Of a stretch of DNA of 64,000 nucleotides, positions 9,392 through 17,802 are shown one piece after another (position 1 is the stretch's first letter; each line of letters opens with the position of its first letter). This DNA is from Chelativorans salis (GTDB lineage: Bacteria > Pseudomonadota > Alphaproteobacteria > Rhizobiales > Rhizobiaceae), in the NCBI RefSeq assembly GCF_025336525.1, contig NZ_JAOCZP010000005.1, positions 310,001 to 374,000 on the forward strand. The letters run 5' to 3'. Made by a program: the position numbers and the translations under genes. The notes beneath the pieces were generated by a model. That model saw nothing but the letters and a program-made list of their open reading frames with translations, ran no database searches and was not told the DNA's origin.

Positions 9392-9759
9392 ACTTCTACG
9401 ACATCGGAGTAACCCGCGCGTCCGATGGCGGCAAGTTGGCGCGCTGCGACGACCAGGAGCTCGGGATGCGCGTCGAAACCGAAGCGGACCATTGGCTTGA
9501 GGCCGAGCGACCTCGCTCCTTGCTCGGTCAGCGACAGGGTAAGTCCGCCCCCCTCGCAGGCAAACCGGATCACTTGACCAATGCAGGACAGACTTTGGTC
9601 AGTGCGCTCAACATAAAGCGGCGTTTTCCGCTCCGGGTTGTTCCCTGCCACAAAATGCAAGGTGTCCAACGGGTCGTTCGGCGAGACGAATCCGAGTGAC
9701 AGGGCGAGTCGGTCACCGCTTTCGGTCATTACCTCGTCGACTTGGAAATGCTCTGGCAT
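9388..9759 (-). CDS. Imm10-like immunity family protein
   Basis: This 123-residue protein shows the Imm10-like layout: an N-terminal strand LALSLGFV, a central TPLYVERTDQSLSCIGQV segment and a C-terminal FACEGGGLTLSLTEQGARSLGL helix-strand. Imm10 proteins are cognate inhibitors in polymorphic toxin systems; no toxin is present here. The start at 9759 is chosen because GAGG lies 8 nt upstream; frames back to 9825 lack a ribosome binding site. It overlaps the next gene by 4 bp. Confidence 0.6.
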   Translation of the reverse strand: MPEHFQVDEVMTESGDRLALSLGFVSPNDPLDTLHFVAGNNPERKTPLYVERTDQSLSCIGQVIRFACEGGGLTLSLTEQGARSLGLKPMVRFGFDAHPELLVVAARQLAAIGRAGYSDVVEV

Positions 9760-9847
9760 TTGGGGTACCTCGCTGGCCGGGATTAGCCGTCGTGCAGGGA
9801 GGTTTGCAGGTGTGTTCCTCCACACCTGATAATATCGGCAACAGGGG

Positions 9848-10494
9848 TCATGTCGACTTCGTGCTCAAAGCATCGGCATCATTTTGCGCAATCCAGAGAT
9901 TGAAGGCGGTATCTGCAAAGCCGACTTCCACGACCCGCGCCCCGTGCATCAGGACACCAAGCCCGTGCTCCTCATCCCATTCACAGCCGAACTCGTAACC
10001 GACGTATGGCACCCCGCCGACATCGAGCTGATGGACGTTAACGGCATAGAGACCGACATTTTCCTTTAGACTTTGCTCATCCGATATAGCCGGAAAGTCG
10101 TCAGAAAAATCAAACCTCGTCTTGCGTTCGATCGACTCAGGCGAGCACCAATTGATGATGCCCGCCTTTACGGCTTGCGAGATCATTGGCTCGTTCTCTT
10201 CGAACCAGGTGATCAAGCGCCCTTCGCGCTCACTTAGTGGCCCACACCCCGGCCCTCGGGCGCGAAGATGAGCGTCGCCGTGCCATTCGACGGTGCCGGC
10301 TTGTCCTTGGAACCATACGGCCCCAGACGGCTCTGGTAGCCAGCCCACGACAGCAAGCGCAGGTCGGCCCCCCACCATAGATCGTCTCTAATCGAAAGAT
10401 CCATGACCGTGTTCCACGATACTTCCGAATGACCGCAAATGGCGTTAGCGAACGTGGGCAGCCTGACCGGCCTCGTGTCAGCTTTCAGGCTCAT
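9848..10494 (-). pseudogene. DUF6985-like immunity gene, frameshifted
   Basis: Two frames together encode one protein. The first (10494 to about 10240) contains LPTFANAICG, WWGADLRLLSWAGYQSR and GPYGSKDKPAPSNGTATL. The second (about 10255 to 9848) continues with EREGRLITWFEENEP and GYEFGCEWDEEHGLGVLMHG. The pattern recalls DUF6985 proteins found among immunity-type neighbours (recollection, not a search). A single-base shift near 10240-10260, in a G/C-rich run, separates them. The gene is either decayed or hit by a sequencing error. It forms the upstream end of the minus-strand immunity-like group. Confidence 0.6.
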
Positions 10495-10839
10495 GAGGCG
10501 GAGAGCAGACGGTCAGCTACCGGCCCCAAGCACGACGTTCGTACCTCGGGTATCCAAGGATCGCAATGCGGACACTTGCGCCGTCGCGTTGGCCGAGTCG
10601 GACTGCTGTAATGGGGACGTATCCTGCCCCGCGGCGATCAACTGCGCCGAGTCCGGCAAGTTGCAACTCGGTGGCCAGACGATTAACGATCAAGTCGTTT
10701 GGATTCGCTCCAATTCGAGAGAAAACACCGGCTCTTCCTGTCGGTGGTAGCGGACCTGCGCTACCATCGTTGCACATCTGTCCGAACGAAGACGCACGCC
10801 GCAGAAGTCTACCCGCGAGCCGATGTGAGACAGGCTCCT
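10495..10839. other. Junction sequence between immunity-like genes and tenA remnant
   Basis: The tenA frame stays open to 10517, but its translation beyond about 10850 no longer resembles TenA (KEPVSHRLAGRLL and onward), so this appears to be foreign or scrambled sequence. No independent gene is supported. Confidence 0.35.
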
Positions 10840-11333
10840 TTGAGCTTTCCGTCCAATCCATCACAAGCAGATCCGAGGTATCCGTCTCAGCAGCGCGCTT
10901 CGACCAGGTCACGTACATCCATTCAGCCGCGAACATCGCCGCGACGATATCGAGGAAGCCGCCTTGCCGGGCGATATCGAGCATGCCTGTGCGAAAGGCG
11001 TTCACCTCCATCCGGTCCAGCACATGTCTTGAAGGATTTATGCCTCGCGCGGCGAAGGTCCGCTCGAGATATGCGATCTGCTGGTTCGCAAGAGTGTCAA
11101 GAAACGCCAATCAGCCAGCGTTTCTGCGCGATATTCTCCGCCTTCGCCACCGCATAGGCGAAAATCGAGATCGCCATATCGACGAATGCAGCCTCATAGA
11201 CGAGATAGCGCTCGAAGACACGGGGCTCCAAGCGGTCCTGCTCTATGTCCCGAACGAAGCGGTGGTTCACCATCGCATCGAATACCGTAGCATTCTCGCG
11301 CAGCATCTGCTCGCTGAGGGTTTCGGCTATCAA
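10840..11333 (-). pseudogene. tenA-like (thiaminase II family) remnant, frameshifted and truncated
   Basis: The first frame (11333-11097) encodes a TenA-type N-terminus with EQMLRENATVFDAMVNHRFV and VYEAAFVDMAISIFAYA. The protein continues in another frame from about 11100 with LDTLANQQIAYLERTF and MFAAEWMYVTWSKRAAE. About 60 C-terminal residues expected of the roughly 220-residue family are missing after about 10850, where unrelated sequence follows. So the gene has at least one frameshift and a lost 3' end. It lies 3 bp downstream of the BtpA gene and was evidently the last gene of that operon. Confidence 0.7.
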
Positions 11334-11336
11334 GAC

Positions 11337-12179
11337 TCAAGCCTTCAGCGCGGGTTCGGCGGCCGCCCGGAAAGCGCGCACACGCTCGATGTCCACCGGG
11401 TTCCACCAGACGCCGTCCTCCTTCAGGGAGGAAGCGACGATGGCACCGCTGGTGCGCTTAAGGATCTCGACGATATTTTGCTTGGTCGCACCGGAGCCGA
11501 CCAGCACCGGCAGATGCATCGCTGAGCCAATGTCCTCGATTTCCTCGATGGTCGCCGCATTACCGGTGCGCTGCCCGGTGGCGATGATCACGTCGGCGTC
11601 GAAGAAGGCGAGGTCGCGGGTGAGTTCCTCGATCGACCGATCGGCGACGATGGCGTGGCTTCCGTGCTTCACATGGCTGTCGGCGAACACCTTTATGTGA
11701 TCGGCCCGCAGGAGTGAGCGATAGCGCATCGCCTCGCCAGCCCGCCCTTCCATGAACCCTTCGTTGGCGACATACGCGTTGGCCCACTGGTTTACCCGGA
11801 TGAACCTAGCCCCGCCTGCCATGGCGACTGCAAAAGCCGGGATCGGGGCATTGGCCAGAACATTCACACCGACCGGCACGCCGAAAGCGCGATTGATGCG
11901 ATCGGTTACGACCGACATGAAGGCCGGCGTATCGTGCCCGATGTCTTCCGGTTTGGAGAATGGAATGTCGCCGTGATTCTCGATGATGAGGCCGTGCATT
12001 CCGCCCTCGACCAGCGCTTCCGCATCGCGCATGCACGCATCGTAGATCGCGTCCACGCCACCGCCGGCATAGCGCGGCGCACCGGGAAAGGCCGGGCAAT
12101 GAATCATCCCGATCAGAACCTTGCCAGTGCCGAATATGTCACTTATGGCGTTCGAAGACTTGTTCGCTACCGTTGTCAT
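11337..12179 (-). CDS. BtpA/SgcQ family protein
   Basis: This 280-residue TIM-barrel-like protein matches BtpA/SgcQ: VLIGMIHCPAFPGAP at residues 21-35, MHGLIIENHGDIPF, VGVNVLANAP, FIRVNQW and a phosphate-binding-like VLVGSGATKQNI near the end. BtpA affects photosystem I stability in cyanobacteria; SgcQ lies in a sugar-phosphate operon of E. coli. The biochemical reaction is unknown. The gene sits back-to-back with the PfkB kinase (26-bp gap) and beside a sugar ABC operon, so a role in metabolism of a phosphorylated sugar or nucleoside is more likely than one in photosynthesis. A strong GAGGTGAG ribosome binding site precedes ATG 12179. Confidence 0.85.
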   Translation of the reverse strand: MTTVANKSSNAISDIFGTGKVLIGMIHCPAFPGAPRYAGGGVDAIYDACMRDAEALVEGGMHGLIIENHGDIPFSKPEDIGHDTPAFMSVVTDRINRAFGVPVGVNVLANAPIPAFAVAMAGGARFIRVNQWANAYVANEGFMEGRAGEAMRYRSLLRADHIKVFADSHVKHGSHAIVADRSIEELTRDLAFFDADVIIATGQRTGNAATIEEIEDIGSAMHLPVLVGSGATKQNIVEILKRTSGAIVASSLKEDGVWWNPVDIERVRAFRAAAEPALKA

Positions 12180-12205
12180 CGTCTCACCTCTACTGAAAGC
12201 AGGTT

Positions 12206-13105
12206 ATGCAGGCGTTCGTGATTGGCAATGTCACCGTCGATGAAACCATCGCTATCGACGACTGGCCGCAGCCGGGCACCTCCATACTCGGCGCGCAGAC
12301 GACCCGCGACCTGGGCGGCAAGGGTTGCAACCAGGCAATTGTCATGGCGCGCTGCGGTCTGCCGACGAGCTTGATTGCGGCCACTGGAGACGACTTTCGC
12401 GCGGCAATGATCCGCGAGCAGCTTGGCCGTGAGCGCATTGCCTGCCGGCTGGTCCAGCTCGAGGACCACGCCAGCGATCTTTCGATGATCCTCACCAAGC
12501 CGGACGGCGAGAACGCGATCGTCACCACCACCGACTGCGCCAGCCGCCTGAGCGCACTGGAGACACAGGCTGCGCTGAATGACGCCGCAGCCGGGGATCT
12601 CGCCGTCTTCCAAGGAAATCTCAACGGCGAAACCTCGACGACCGCGCTCAAGGCGGCGCGCGAAAAAGGCATGACGACGGCCTTCAACCCGTCGCCCGTG
12701 CGGCCCTATTTTGGTCAGTTGTGGCCACTGATCAATGTCGTCTTCATGAACCGGGGTGAGGCGCGGGCGCTGACCGGCGCCACCGACGCCGAGGCCGCGA
12801 GGCGGCTGCTCGCCCAGGGCGTGAGCAGCATCGTGGTGACACTCGGCGCGGAGGGCGCCCTTCTGGTCGTTGCCGACGGCGCCCTGCACGTTCCCGCCGA
12901 GATATGTGCCGTGATAGACACGACGGGAGCCGGTGATACGTTCATGGCCGTGGCGCTTGCCTCGGCGGCCCTGCGCGGAACGGCGCTCGACCGGCGCGCC
13001 ATCAGCGACGCCGGCAAGGCCGCGGCAATCACCGTCGGCCGCCGCGGCACCCATTCCGCCTTCCCCTCCAGTCGGGAGTTGCAGGCGATACTCGCGGCCC
13101 GCTAA
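12206..13105 (+). CDS. PfkB/ribokinase family sugar kinase
   Basis: This 299-residue kinase opens with FVIGNVTVDE, carries the substrate loop DLGGKGCNQAIVMARCG (residues 33-49) and ends with the PfkB signature DTTGAGDTFMAVALASA, whose Asp is the catalytic base and whose GAGD forms the anion hole. It should phosphorylate a sugar or nucleoside imported by the adjacent ABC transporter. It is the only plus-strand gene within the block. It is divergent from btpA-like by 26 bp and convergent with the amidotransferase-like gene by 20 bp. Confidence 0.88.
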   Translation: MQAFVIGNVTVDETIAIDDWPQPGTSILGAQTTRDLGGKGCNQAIVMARCGLPTSLIAATGDDFRAAMIREQLGRERIACRLVQLEDHASDLSMILTKPDGENAIVTTTDCASRLSALETQAALNDAAAGDLAVFQGNLNGETSTTALKAAREKGMTTAFNPSPVRPYFGQLWPLINVVFMNRGEARALTGATDAEAARRLLAQGVSSIVVTLGAEGALLVVADGALHVPAEICAVIDTTGAGDTFMAVALASAALRGTALDRRAISDAGKAAAITVGRRGTHSAFPSSRELQAILAAR

Positions 13106-13125
13106 GGCCGACCCGCCGGCGCACA

Positions 13126-13902
13126 TCACCGCCCGGCCGGTTCCGAAAGCCAGCCCAGGATGTTCTTCCAAAGGATACCGTAGCCCTTCCAGGCGCAGAA
13201 GGCCGGCGACAACCAGTGCGGTCCAATGTCCGAGGTCCAGACCGCCGTACGCCCCTTGCCGTAGCGGCCGGTGACAAGCAGCGGATGTCCGCCCTGATCT
13301 TCCGGCAATCGTGCGACGAGCTCGACATCATCGCGGTCGCGCAGTTCCACTTCGTTGACTCCAAGCAGCACGGGCCATTCGCCTTCAAGACCAGCGATGG
13401 TCGGGTGATCGGGCCGGACGACATCGGGAACCGCACCTTCGGGAATTTCCACACGGTCGTCATGGGGCAGACAGGTGACTGGCAACACGTCCTCGACCGG
13501 CGTGCGCCGCCAACGCGCCTTACCATCGATGCCCTGGAACGAGAAGTAGCCGCCCACCATCAGCAGGTTGCCGCCCTTTTCCACCCAGCTGCGGAGAAGC
13601 TTCAGACGGTTCGGAACCGTCCGCGAGTGAAGCCACACGGCAGGCGGCAAGAGGAGTGAGTTGGCACCGATGTCGGAAAGGATAATCACGTCATAGGTAT
13701 CGAGGCCGCTCATCTCGAACGGGAACTTCTCCACCGCCTCGTGCGCGGGCATGTAGGTCAGTTCGTATTCGCTGCCCTCCAGCGCCTTCACCAGCGGCTC
13801 CGCCCCAAGGTGGAAGGTCACGCTTCCGAACTGGTCAAAACCTTTGTAGTGGGTTGCGGAGCTGAACCAGCTCTCGCCTACGAGCAGCACTTTCTTCGTC
13901 AT
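13126..13902 (-). CDS. Glutamine amidotransferase-like (class I GATase fold) protein
   Basis: This 258-residue protein has the class I glutamine-amidotransferase-like fold seen in sugar-operon proteins (DUF1355/STM-type): KKVLLVGESWFSSATHYKGFDQF, TYDVIILSDIGANSLLLP, a WVEKGGNLLMVGGYFSFQG strand and a C-terminal GKGRTAVWTSDIGPHW. The canonical nucleophilic Cys of glutaminases is not evident (the GGYFSF turn sits where GxCxG would be), so true amidotransferase activity is doubtful. It lies 31 bp downstream of the phosphotriesterase-family gene in the same operon. Confidence 0.75.
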   Translation of the reverse strand: MTKKVLLVGESWFSSATHYKGFDQFGSVTFHLGAEPLVKALEGSEYELTYMPAHEAVEKFPFEMSGLDTYDVIILSDIGANSLLLPPAVWLHSRTVPNRLKLLRSWVEKGGNLLMVGGYFSFQGIDGKARWRRTPVEDVLPVTCLPHDDRVEIPEGAVPDVVRPDHPTIAGLEGEWPVLLGVNEVELRDRDDVELVARLPEDQGGHPLLVTGRYGKGRTAVWTSDIGPHWLSPAFCAWKGYGILWKNILGWLSEPAGR

Positions 13903-13933
13903 TGCATTTCTCTTTTCTCAGGAATGGGCGGCC

Positions 13934-14998
13934 TCAGCCAGCATAAAAAACGCGTTTCGGATTGCCGCGCATCAGCGTCTCCAGCGCCGCCTTGCCGACG
14001 CCGTGGCGCTCAAGGCGCGGCAGGAAATGGCGCAGCACGAAGGCATAGCCATTGCCGCCGTAGTGCGTCAGCATCATTTTCAGAAACACGTCGTGCGACA
14101 GCAGTATGCGGTCGAGATGGCCTGCTTCGATCAGCTTCACGATGGCGCGGGCCACCTCGTCGTCGCTCGGGCATTGCGCCTGCTGGTCGGCATAGAAGAA
14201 GTCCATACCGATCATGTCGAACTCGATGAAGGCGCCACGCGCCGCCAGTTCGCTCTGATAGGCGAAATCGTCATGCGAAGGGTTCATGTGGCAAAGCACC
14301 GTATGGCGCAGATCCGCCCCCTCCTCGGCAACGATGTCGAGCACCTTGTGGCCGAGCCGAAACCAGCCAGGCAGATGCACCATCAACGGCAGGCCTGTAC
14401 GCACCTGCCCCCGGGCGGCGCCACGGAGAGACTTCTCTTCCTCGCCGGTGAAATGCGACGAAACGCCGATCTCGCCGATAAGACCGATACGAACGCCGGT
14501 GCCGTCGACCCCCTCGAGCGCCTCGCCTACAATCTGGTCGGCGATCTCATCTGCCGACATGCCAGCCACTTCAGGCGGGTGAGACGACTGCAGATAGTAG
14601 CCCGCGCCCATCACGATCTGCAGACCGGTCGCCGCCGAGATCCGCTTCAGGGCAAGCGGATCCCGCCCGATGCCACGGCAGGTGGGATCGACCACCGTGT
14701 TGCCGCCCGCCTTGGCGAACTGCCGCAGCTCTTCGATCGCCAGAGGCTCATCGTCCAGCGCGATGTTGTGCTTATTGACGAACGGGTCCTGGCGCAGCTC
14801 CGACAGTATCTCGATGCGGACCGGCTGCCCGGCCAGGTAGCGGCGCTCCGGTTCCTTCGGCTCGTTCCACCAGCAACGGCAGTCGTTCAGGATGTGCTCG
14901 TGCATCAGCGTGACGCCGAGCTGTTCGGCCGGAGTGGTGCCGCCGACCGTCATAACAAGGCCGGAGCCGACATGGGCCTTCGAACGTTCATCACGCAT
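13934..14998 (-). CDS. Phosphotriesterase-family metal-dependent hydrolase
   Basis: This 354-residue TIM-barrel amidohydrolase matches the phosphotriesterase/PHP family. Metal ligands visible are MHEHI (residues 32-36), a Glu in LIGEIGVSS in place of the carboxylated Lys of true phosphotriesterases, the two downstream histidines in VLCHMNPSHDD, and the Asp in ILLSHDV. Most relatives with this pattern are lactonases or hydrolases of sugar derivatives. The gene starts 3 bp after the permease stop, so it belongs to the ABC operon and probably acts on the imported compound or its phosphorylated lactone. Confidence 0.85.
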   Translation of the reverse strand: MRDERSKAHVGSGLVMTVGGTTPAEQLGVTLMHEHILNDCRCWWNEPKEPERRYLAGQPVRIEILSELRQDPFVNKHNIALDDEPLAIEELRQFAKAGGNTVVDPTCRGIGRDPLALKRISAATGLQIVMGAGYYLQSSHPPEVAGMSADEIADQIVGEALEGVDGTGVRIGLIGEIGVSSHFTGEEEKSLRGAARGQVRTGLPLMVHLPGWFRLGHKVLDIVAEEGADLRHTVLCHMNPSHDDFAYQSELAARGAFIEFDMIGMDFFYADQQAQCPSDDEVARAIVKLIEAGHLDRILLSHDVFLKMMLTHYGGNGYAFVLRHFLPRLERHGVGKAALETLMRGNPKRVFYAG

Positions 14999-15001
14999 GG
15001 C

Positions 15002-16006
15002 CTATTTCCCCTTTCCGAATCCGAATCGGAAATTCGCCGTGAAGATGCGCGTGTTCAACCAGATGGCGATCAGGATGATCGCTCCGGTGACGATCTGGGT
15101 AAAGAACGGCGAGATGTGCATCAGGATCAGGCCATTGCCGATCACGGCGATGGTAAGGGCGCCGAGAATGGTTCCCACGATGGTGCCTCGGCCGCCCATG
15201 AGCGACGTTCCACCAAGGACAACGGCGGCGATCACCTGCAGCTCGAAGCCGACGGCCGCATTGGACGAGCCGGAGCCGAGGCGCGCCGCGATCAGCAGCC
15301 CTGCCAGAGCAGAAGCGACGCCCGACACTACATAGACGGAGGCGATCGTCCAACGCGCAGGCATGCCGACGCGCCGTGCTGCTTCCATGTTCGATCCCAC
15401 GGCGACGACCTGGCGTCCATAACGGGTGGCGGTGATCACCACATAGCCCAGGATGGCGACGGCGATGGCGATCAGAGCCGGCAGCGGAATGCCAAGAAGC
15501 TGGCCACGCCCGAGCGCGAAGAAACCCGGCACCCCCTGGATGGGGATCGAATAGCCCTGCGTCAAATAAAGCGCGACGCCCCGTAACATGGAGAGCCCGG
15601 CCAGCGTGACGATGAAGGCCGGAATACCCTGATAAGCCACAAACCAGCCCTGGCCGAGACCGATCAAAGCGCCAAAGCAGAGCATCGCCACGACCGCCAT
15701 AGGCCATGGCAGGCCGGCGGAGAGCACAATGGCGGCGACGGCGTTCACCAGCGCCACCTGCGATCCGACCGAAAGATCGATGCCGCCGGTGATGATGACG
15801 AAGGTCATGGCGACCGCGACGATCAGGATGGGAGCAGCCTGCCTGATCACGTTGAGCAGGTTGCCCAGTGTCAGGAAGGTGTCCGTCGTGGCGGCGAAGT
15901 ACACGACGCAGAGCAGAAAAAAGAAGGCGATCGAAAGCACCTGAGCCTGTTCCGACAGGAAGTCGGCCCACGGCGAGCCCTGGCTTCGCTCGGTATAGGC
16001 GCTCAT
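15002..16006 (-). CDS. Sugar ABC transporter permease (RbsC/FrcC-like)
   Basis: This 334-residue inner-membrane permease of the carbohydrate-uptake-2 family has about nine to ten hydrophobic helices. Typical stretches are GGIDLSVGSQVALVNAV (residues 73-89), the coupling region YGRQVVAVGSNMEAARRVGM around 198 and GGTSLMGGRGTIVGTI near 265. It forms the translocation pore with the single-domain ATPase. The ATG at 16006 overlaps the ATPase stop as ATGA (16003-16006), indicating coupled translation. Confidence 0.92.
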   Translation of the reverse strand: MSAYTERSQGSPWADFLSEQAQVLSIAFFFLLCVVYFAATTDTFLTLGNLLNVIRQAAPILIVAVAMTFVIITGGIDLSVGSQVALVNAVAAIVLSAGLPWPMAVVAMLCFGALIGLGQGWFVAYQGIPAFIVTLAGLSMLRGVALYLTQGYSIPIQGVPGFFALGRGQLLGIPLPALIAIAVAILGYVVITATRYGRQVVAVGSNMEAARRVGMPARWTIASVYVVSGVASALAGLLIAARLGSGSSNAAVGFELQVIAAVVLGGTSLMGGRGTIVGTILGALTIAVIGNGLILMHISPFFTQIVTGAIILIAIWLNTRIFTANFRFGFGKGK

Positions 16007-16821
16007 TTTTCGTCCTTTTCGCCGACAATCAGTTTGACGAGATCCTCGAGATCCGTTTCGACAATCGAACGTTCCGCCACTTTGGTGCCCTCATACATGA
16101 CGGCAATGCGGTCGCAGACGCGAAACAGGTCCTGAAGACGGTGCGTGATGAGAATGACGGAAACCCCGGTCGCCTTGACACGGTTGATCAGCGACAGGAC
16201 CGCTTCGACCTCGGCCACGGCGAGCGCCGATGTCGGCTCGTCCATGATCAAAACCTTGGGATCGAACGAAGCCGCGCGGGCGATGGCGATGGCCTGGCGC
16301 TGGCCGCCCGAAAGCTGCGCCACCTTTCTGCCTAACCGAGGAATGCGAATTTCCAGTGCGTCGAGCATCTTTCGTGCTTCCGACAGCATCGTCTTGCGAT
16401 CGAGGAAAGGCCCTTTGGTGATCTCGCGACCAAGAAACAGGTTACCGGCCACATCGATGTGGTCGCACAGGCTCAGATCCTGAAACACCATTTCGATGTT
16501 GCGCCGGCGTGCGTCCGCCGGACCGCTGAAGCGAACCGGCTCGCCGTCGAGGTGGATCGTTCCGTCGTCGGGAATGTAGGTTCCGGATATTATTTTCGTG
16601 AGCGTCGACTTTCCCGCCGCATTATCGCCAACGAGACCGAGGCACTCGCCCGGAAAGATGTCCAGATCGACGCCGCGCAGCGCCTGCAGCGATCCGAAGT
16701 TCTTGCGGATGTTCCTGAGCGAAATGCGCGGTTTCATTCTGCTGCTTCCCGTACTGTCCCGGGCGGAACTTGCCCGCCCGGGTTCGGCGACAGCGCTTTC
16801 CTGCTGCCCGTTCGGCATCAC
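16003..16821 (-). CDS. Sugar ABC transporter ATP-binding protein (FrcA-like, single domain)
   Basis: This 272-residue protein has one ABC domain, as in FrcA-type transporters, rather than the two of RbsA. The Walker A is GDNAAGKSTL, the ABC signature LSGGQRQAIAIARA, and Walker B VLIMDEPTSAL. The H-loop is ILITHR. A GTG at 16821 or ATG at 16818 overlaps the binding-protein stop; an internal ATG at 16737 (MKPRISLRN) is the alternative, because residues before it are low-complexity. It energises uptake with the permease directly downstream. Confidence 0.9.
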   Translation of the reverse strand: MMPNGQQESAVAEPGRASSARDSTGSSRMKPRISLRNIRKNFGSLQALRGVDLDIFPGECLGLVGDNAAGKSTLTKIISGTYIPDDGTIHLDGEPVRFSGPADARRRNIEMVFQDLSLCDHIDVAGNLFLGREITKGPFLDRKTMLSEARKMLDALEIRIPRLGRKVAQLSGGQRQAIAIARAASFDPKVLIMDEPTSALAVAEVEAVLSLINRVKATGVSVILITHRLQDLFRVCDRIAVMYEGTKVAERSIVETDLEDLVKLIVGEKDEK

Positions 16822-17771
16822 TGGAAGGTCGCCCTGTAGGGGTCGACGTTCTCCTTGGTGACGATGGTGACCGGCACGGAGATGTTCTTCTCGACGTTGC
16901 CGCCGTCAGCCAGCGTGTTGAGCGCGTCGACGGCCGCAGCGCCCATCGCAGCCGGATCCTGCTGAACCACCGCGGCGACATAGCTTGCATCGATGCCGGC
17001 GATCGCCTGGGCGGTCAGGTCCCAGCCGAAGATCTTCACATCGTCCTGCTTGCCTTGGCTTTCCACCGCAGCGATCGCGCCCATGAGTGCCGGTTCGCCC
17101 GTTGCGTAGATCGCGTTCATGTCGGGATTGGCGGTGATCAGGTTCTCGGCAGCCGAAAGCGCGGTGTCCTGGACGTTCTGGCCATCGACAACGCCCGCCT
17201 TCTCGATGCCGTCGGCGGCATCGACGACCTCTTCGAATCCCTTCTGACGGATGTTCTGAATGTAGGAGTTGAGCGCGCCGACGACGCCGTATTTGGCATT
17301 GCCGTCCATATTTGCCTCTACATAATCGAGAAAATAGGCGCCCATGCCTGCGCCGGCAGCCGCATTGTCGACACCGATCTGCGCCTTCTGCGGGCCGTCA
17401 TCGGGCAGGATCGCATCGATCGCCACGACGGGAATGCCTGCTTCAGCGGCCTGATTTACTGCCGGCATGATGCCATTGACATCGATGGCCACCACAGCCA
17501 GCCCGTCCACCCCCTGCTGGATGTAGGTTTCGATGGCGCTGTTCTGTTCCGCCGGATCGTTGTTGGCATTGAAGATGACTAGCTTCACGCCGGCCTCGTC
17601 AGCAGCCTTCTGCGCGCCTTCGTTCATTTGATTGAAGAACAACGCCTGCTGGTTGATTTGGATAAGAGCAAATGTCTTTTCGTCCTGCGCTTGCGCCGCC
17701 CCCATGCCGAATGGCAGGGCCATGGCGGCACCGAGCCCGAGCGCCAATGTGTACGTGAATTTCGTGGTCAT
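16818..17771 (-). CDS. Periplasmic sugar-binding protein of ABC transporter
   Basis: This 317-residue periplasmic-binding-protein-1-like protein has a signal peptide (KFTYTLALGLGAAMALPFG with AQA cleavage near residue 25). The mature part begins EKTFALIQINQQALFFNQM, and the hinge motifs VDGLAVVAID and GVPVVAIDAIL follow. ATG 17771 is chosen because GAGGAGAAC precedes it directly. It determines the specificity of the transporter. The ligand cannot be read from sequence; relatives bind fructose, ribose, xylose or inositol-like sugars. Confidence 0.9.
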   Translation of the reverse strand: MTTKFTYTLALGLGAAMALPFGMGAAQAQDEKTFALIQINQQALFFNQMNEGAQKAADEAGVKLVIFNANNDPAEQNSAIETYIQQGVDGLAVVAIDVNGIMPAVNQAAEAGIPVVAIDAILPDDGPQKAQIGVDNAAAGAGMGAYFLDYVEANMDGNAKYGVVGALNSYIQNIRQKGFEEVVDAADGIEKAGVVDGQNVQDTALSAAENLITANPDMNAIYATGEPALMGAIAAVESQGKQDDVKIFGWDLTAQAIAGIDASYVAAVVQQDPAAMGAAAVDALNTLADGGNVEKNISVPVTIVTKENVDPYRATFQ

Positions 17772-17802
17772 GATGTTCTCCTCTTTCGGTTCTCCGCTGC
17801 GG

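Noticed and set aside
14003-15586. Long plus-strand open frame of 527 codons
   Set aside because: It is antisense to the phosphotriesterase-family and permease genes, whose domains and overlaps are clear; its composition is typical of a GC-rich shadow frame.
16003-16821. GDNAAGKST as an abnormal Walker A
   Set aside because: The Lys, Ser and Thr are intact and this variant is usual for FrcA-type sugar ATPases, so it is not an anomaly.
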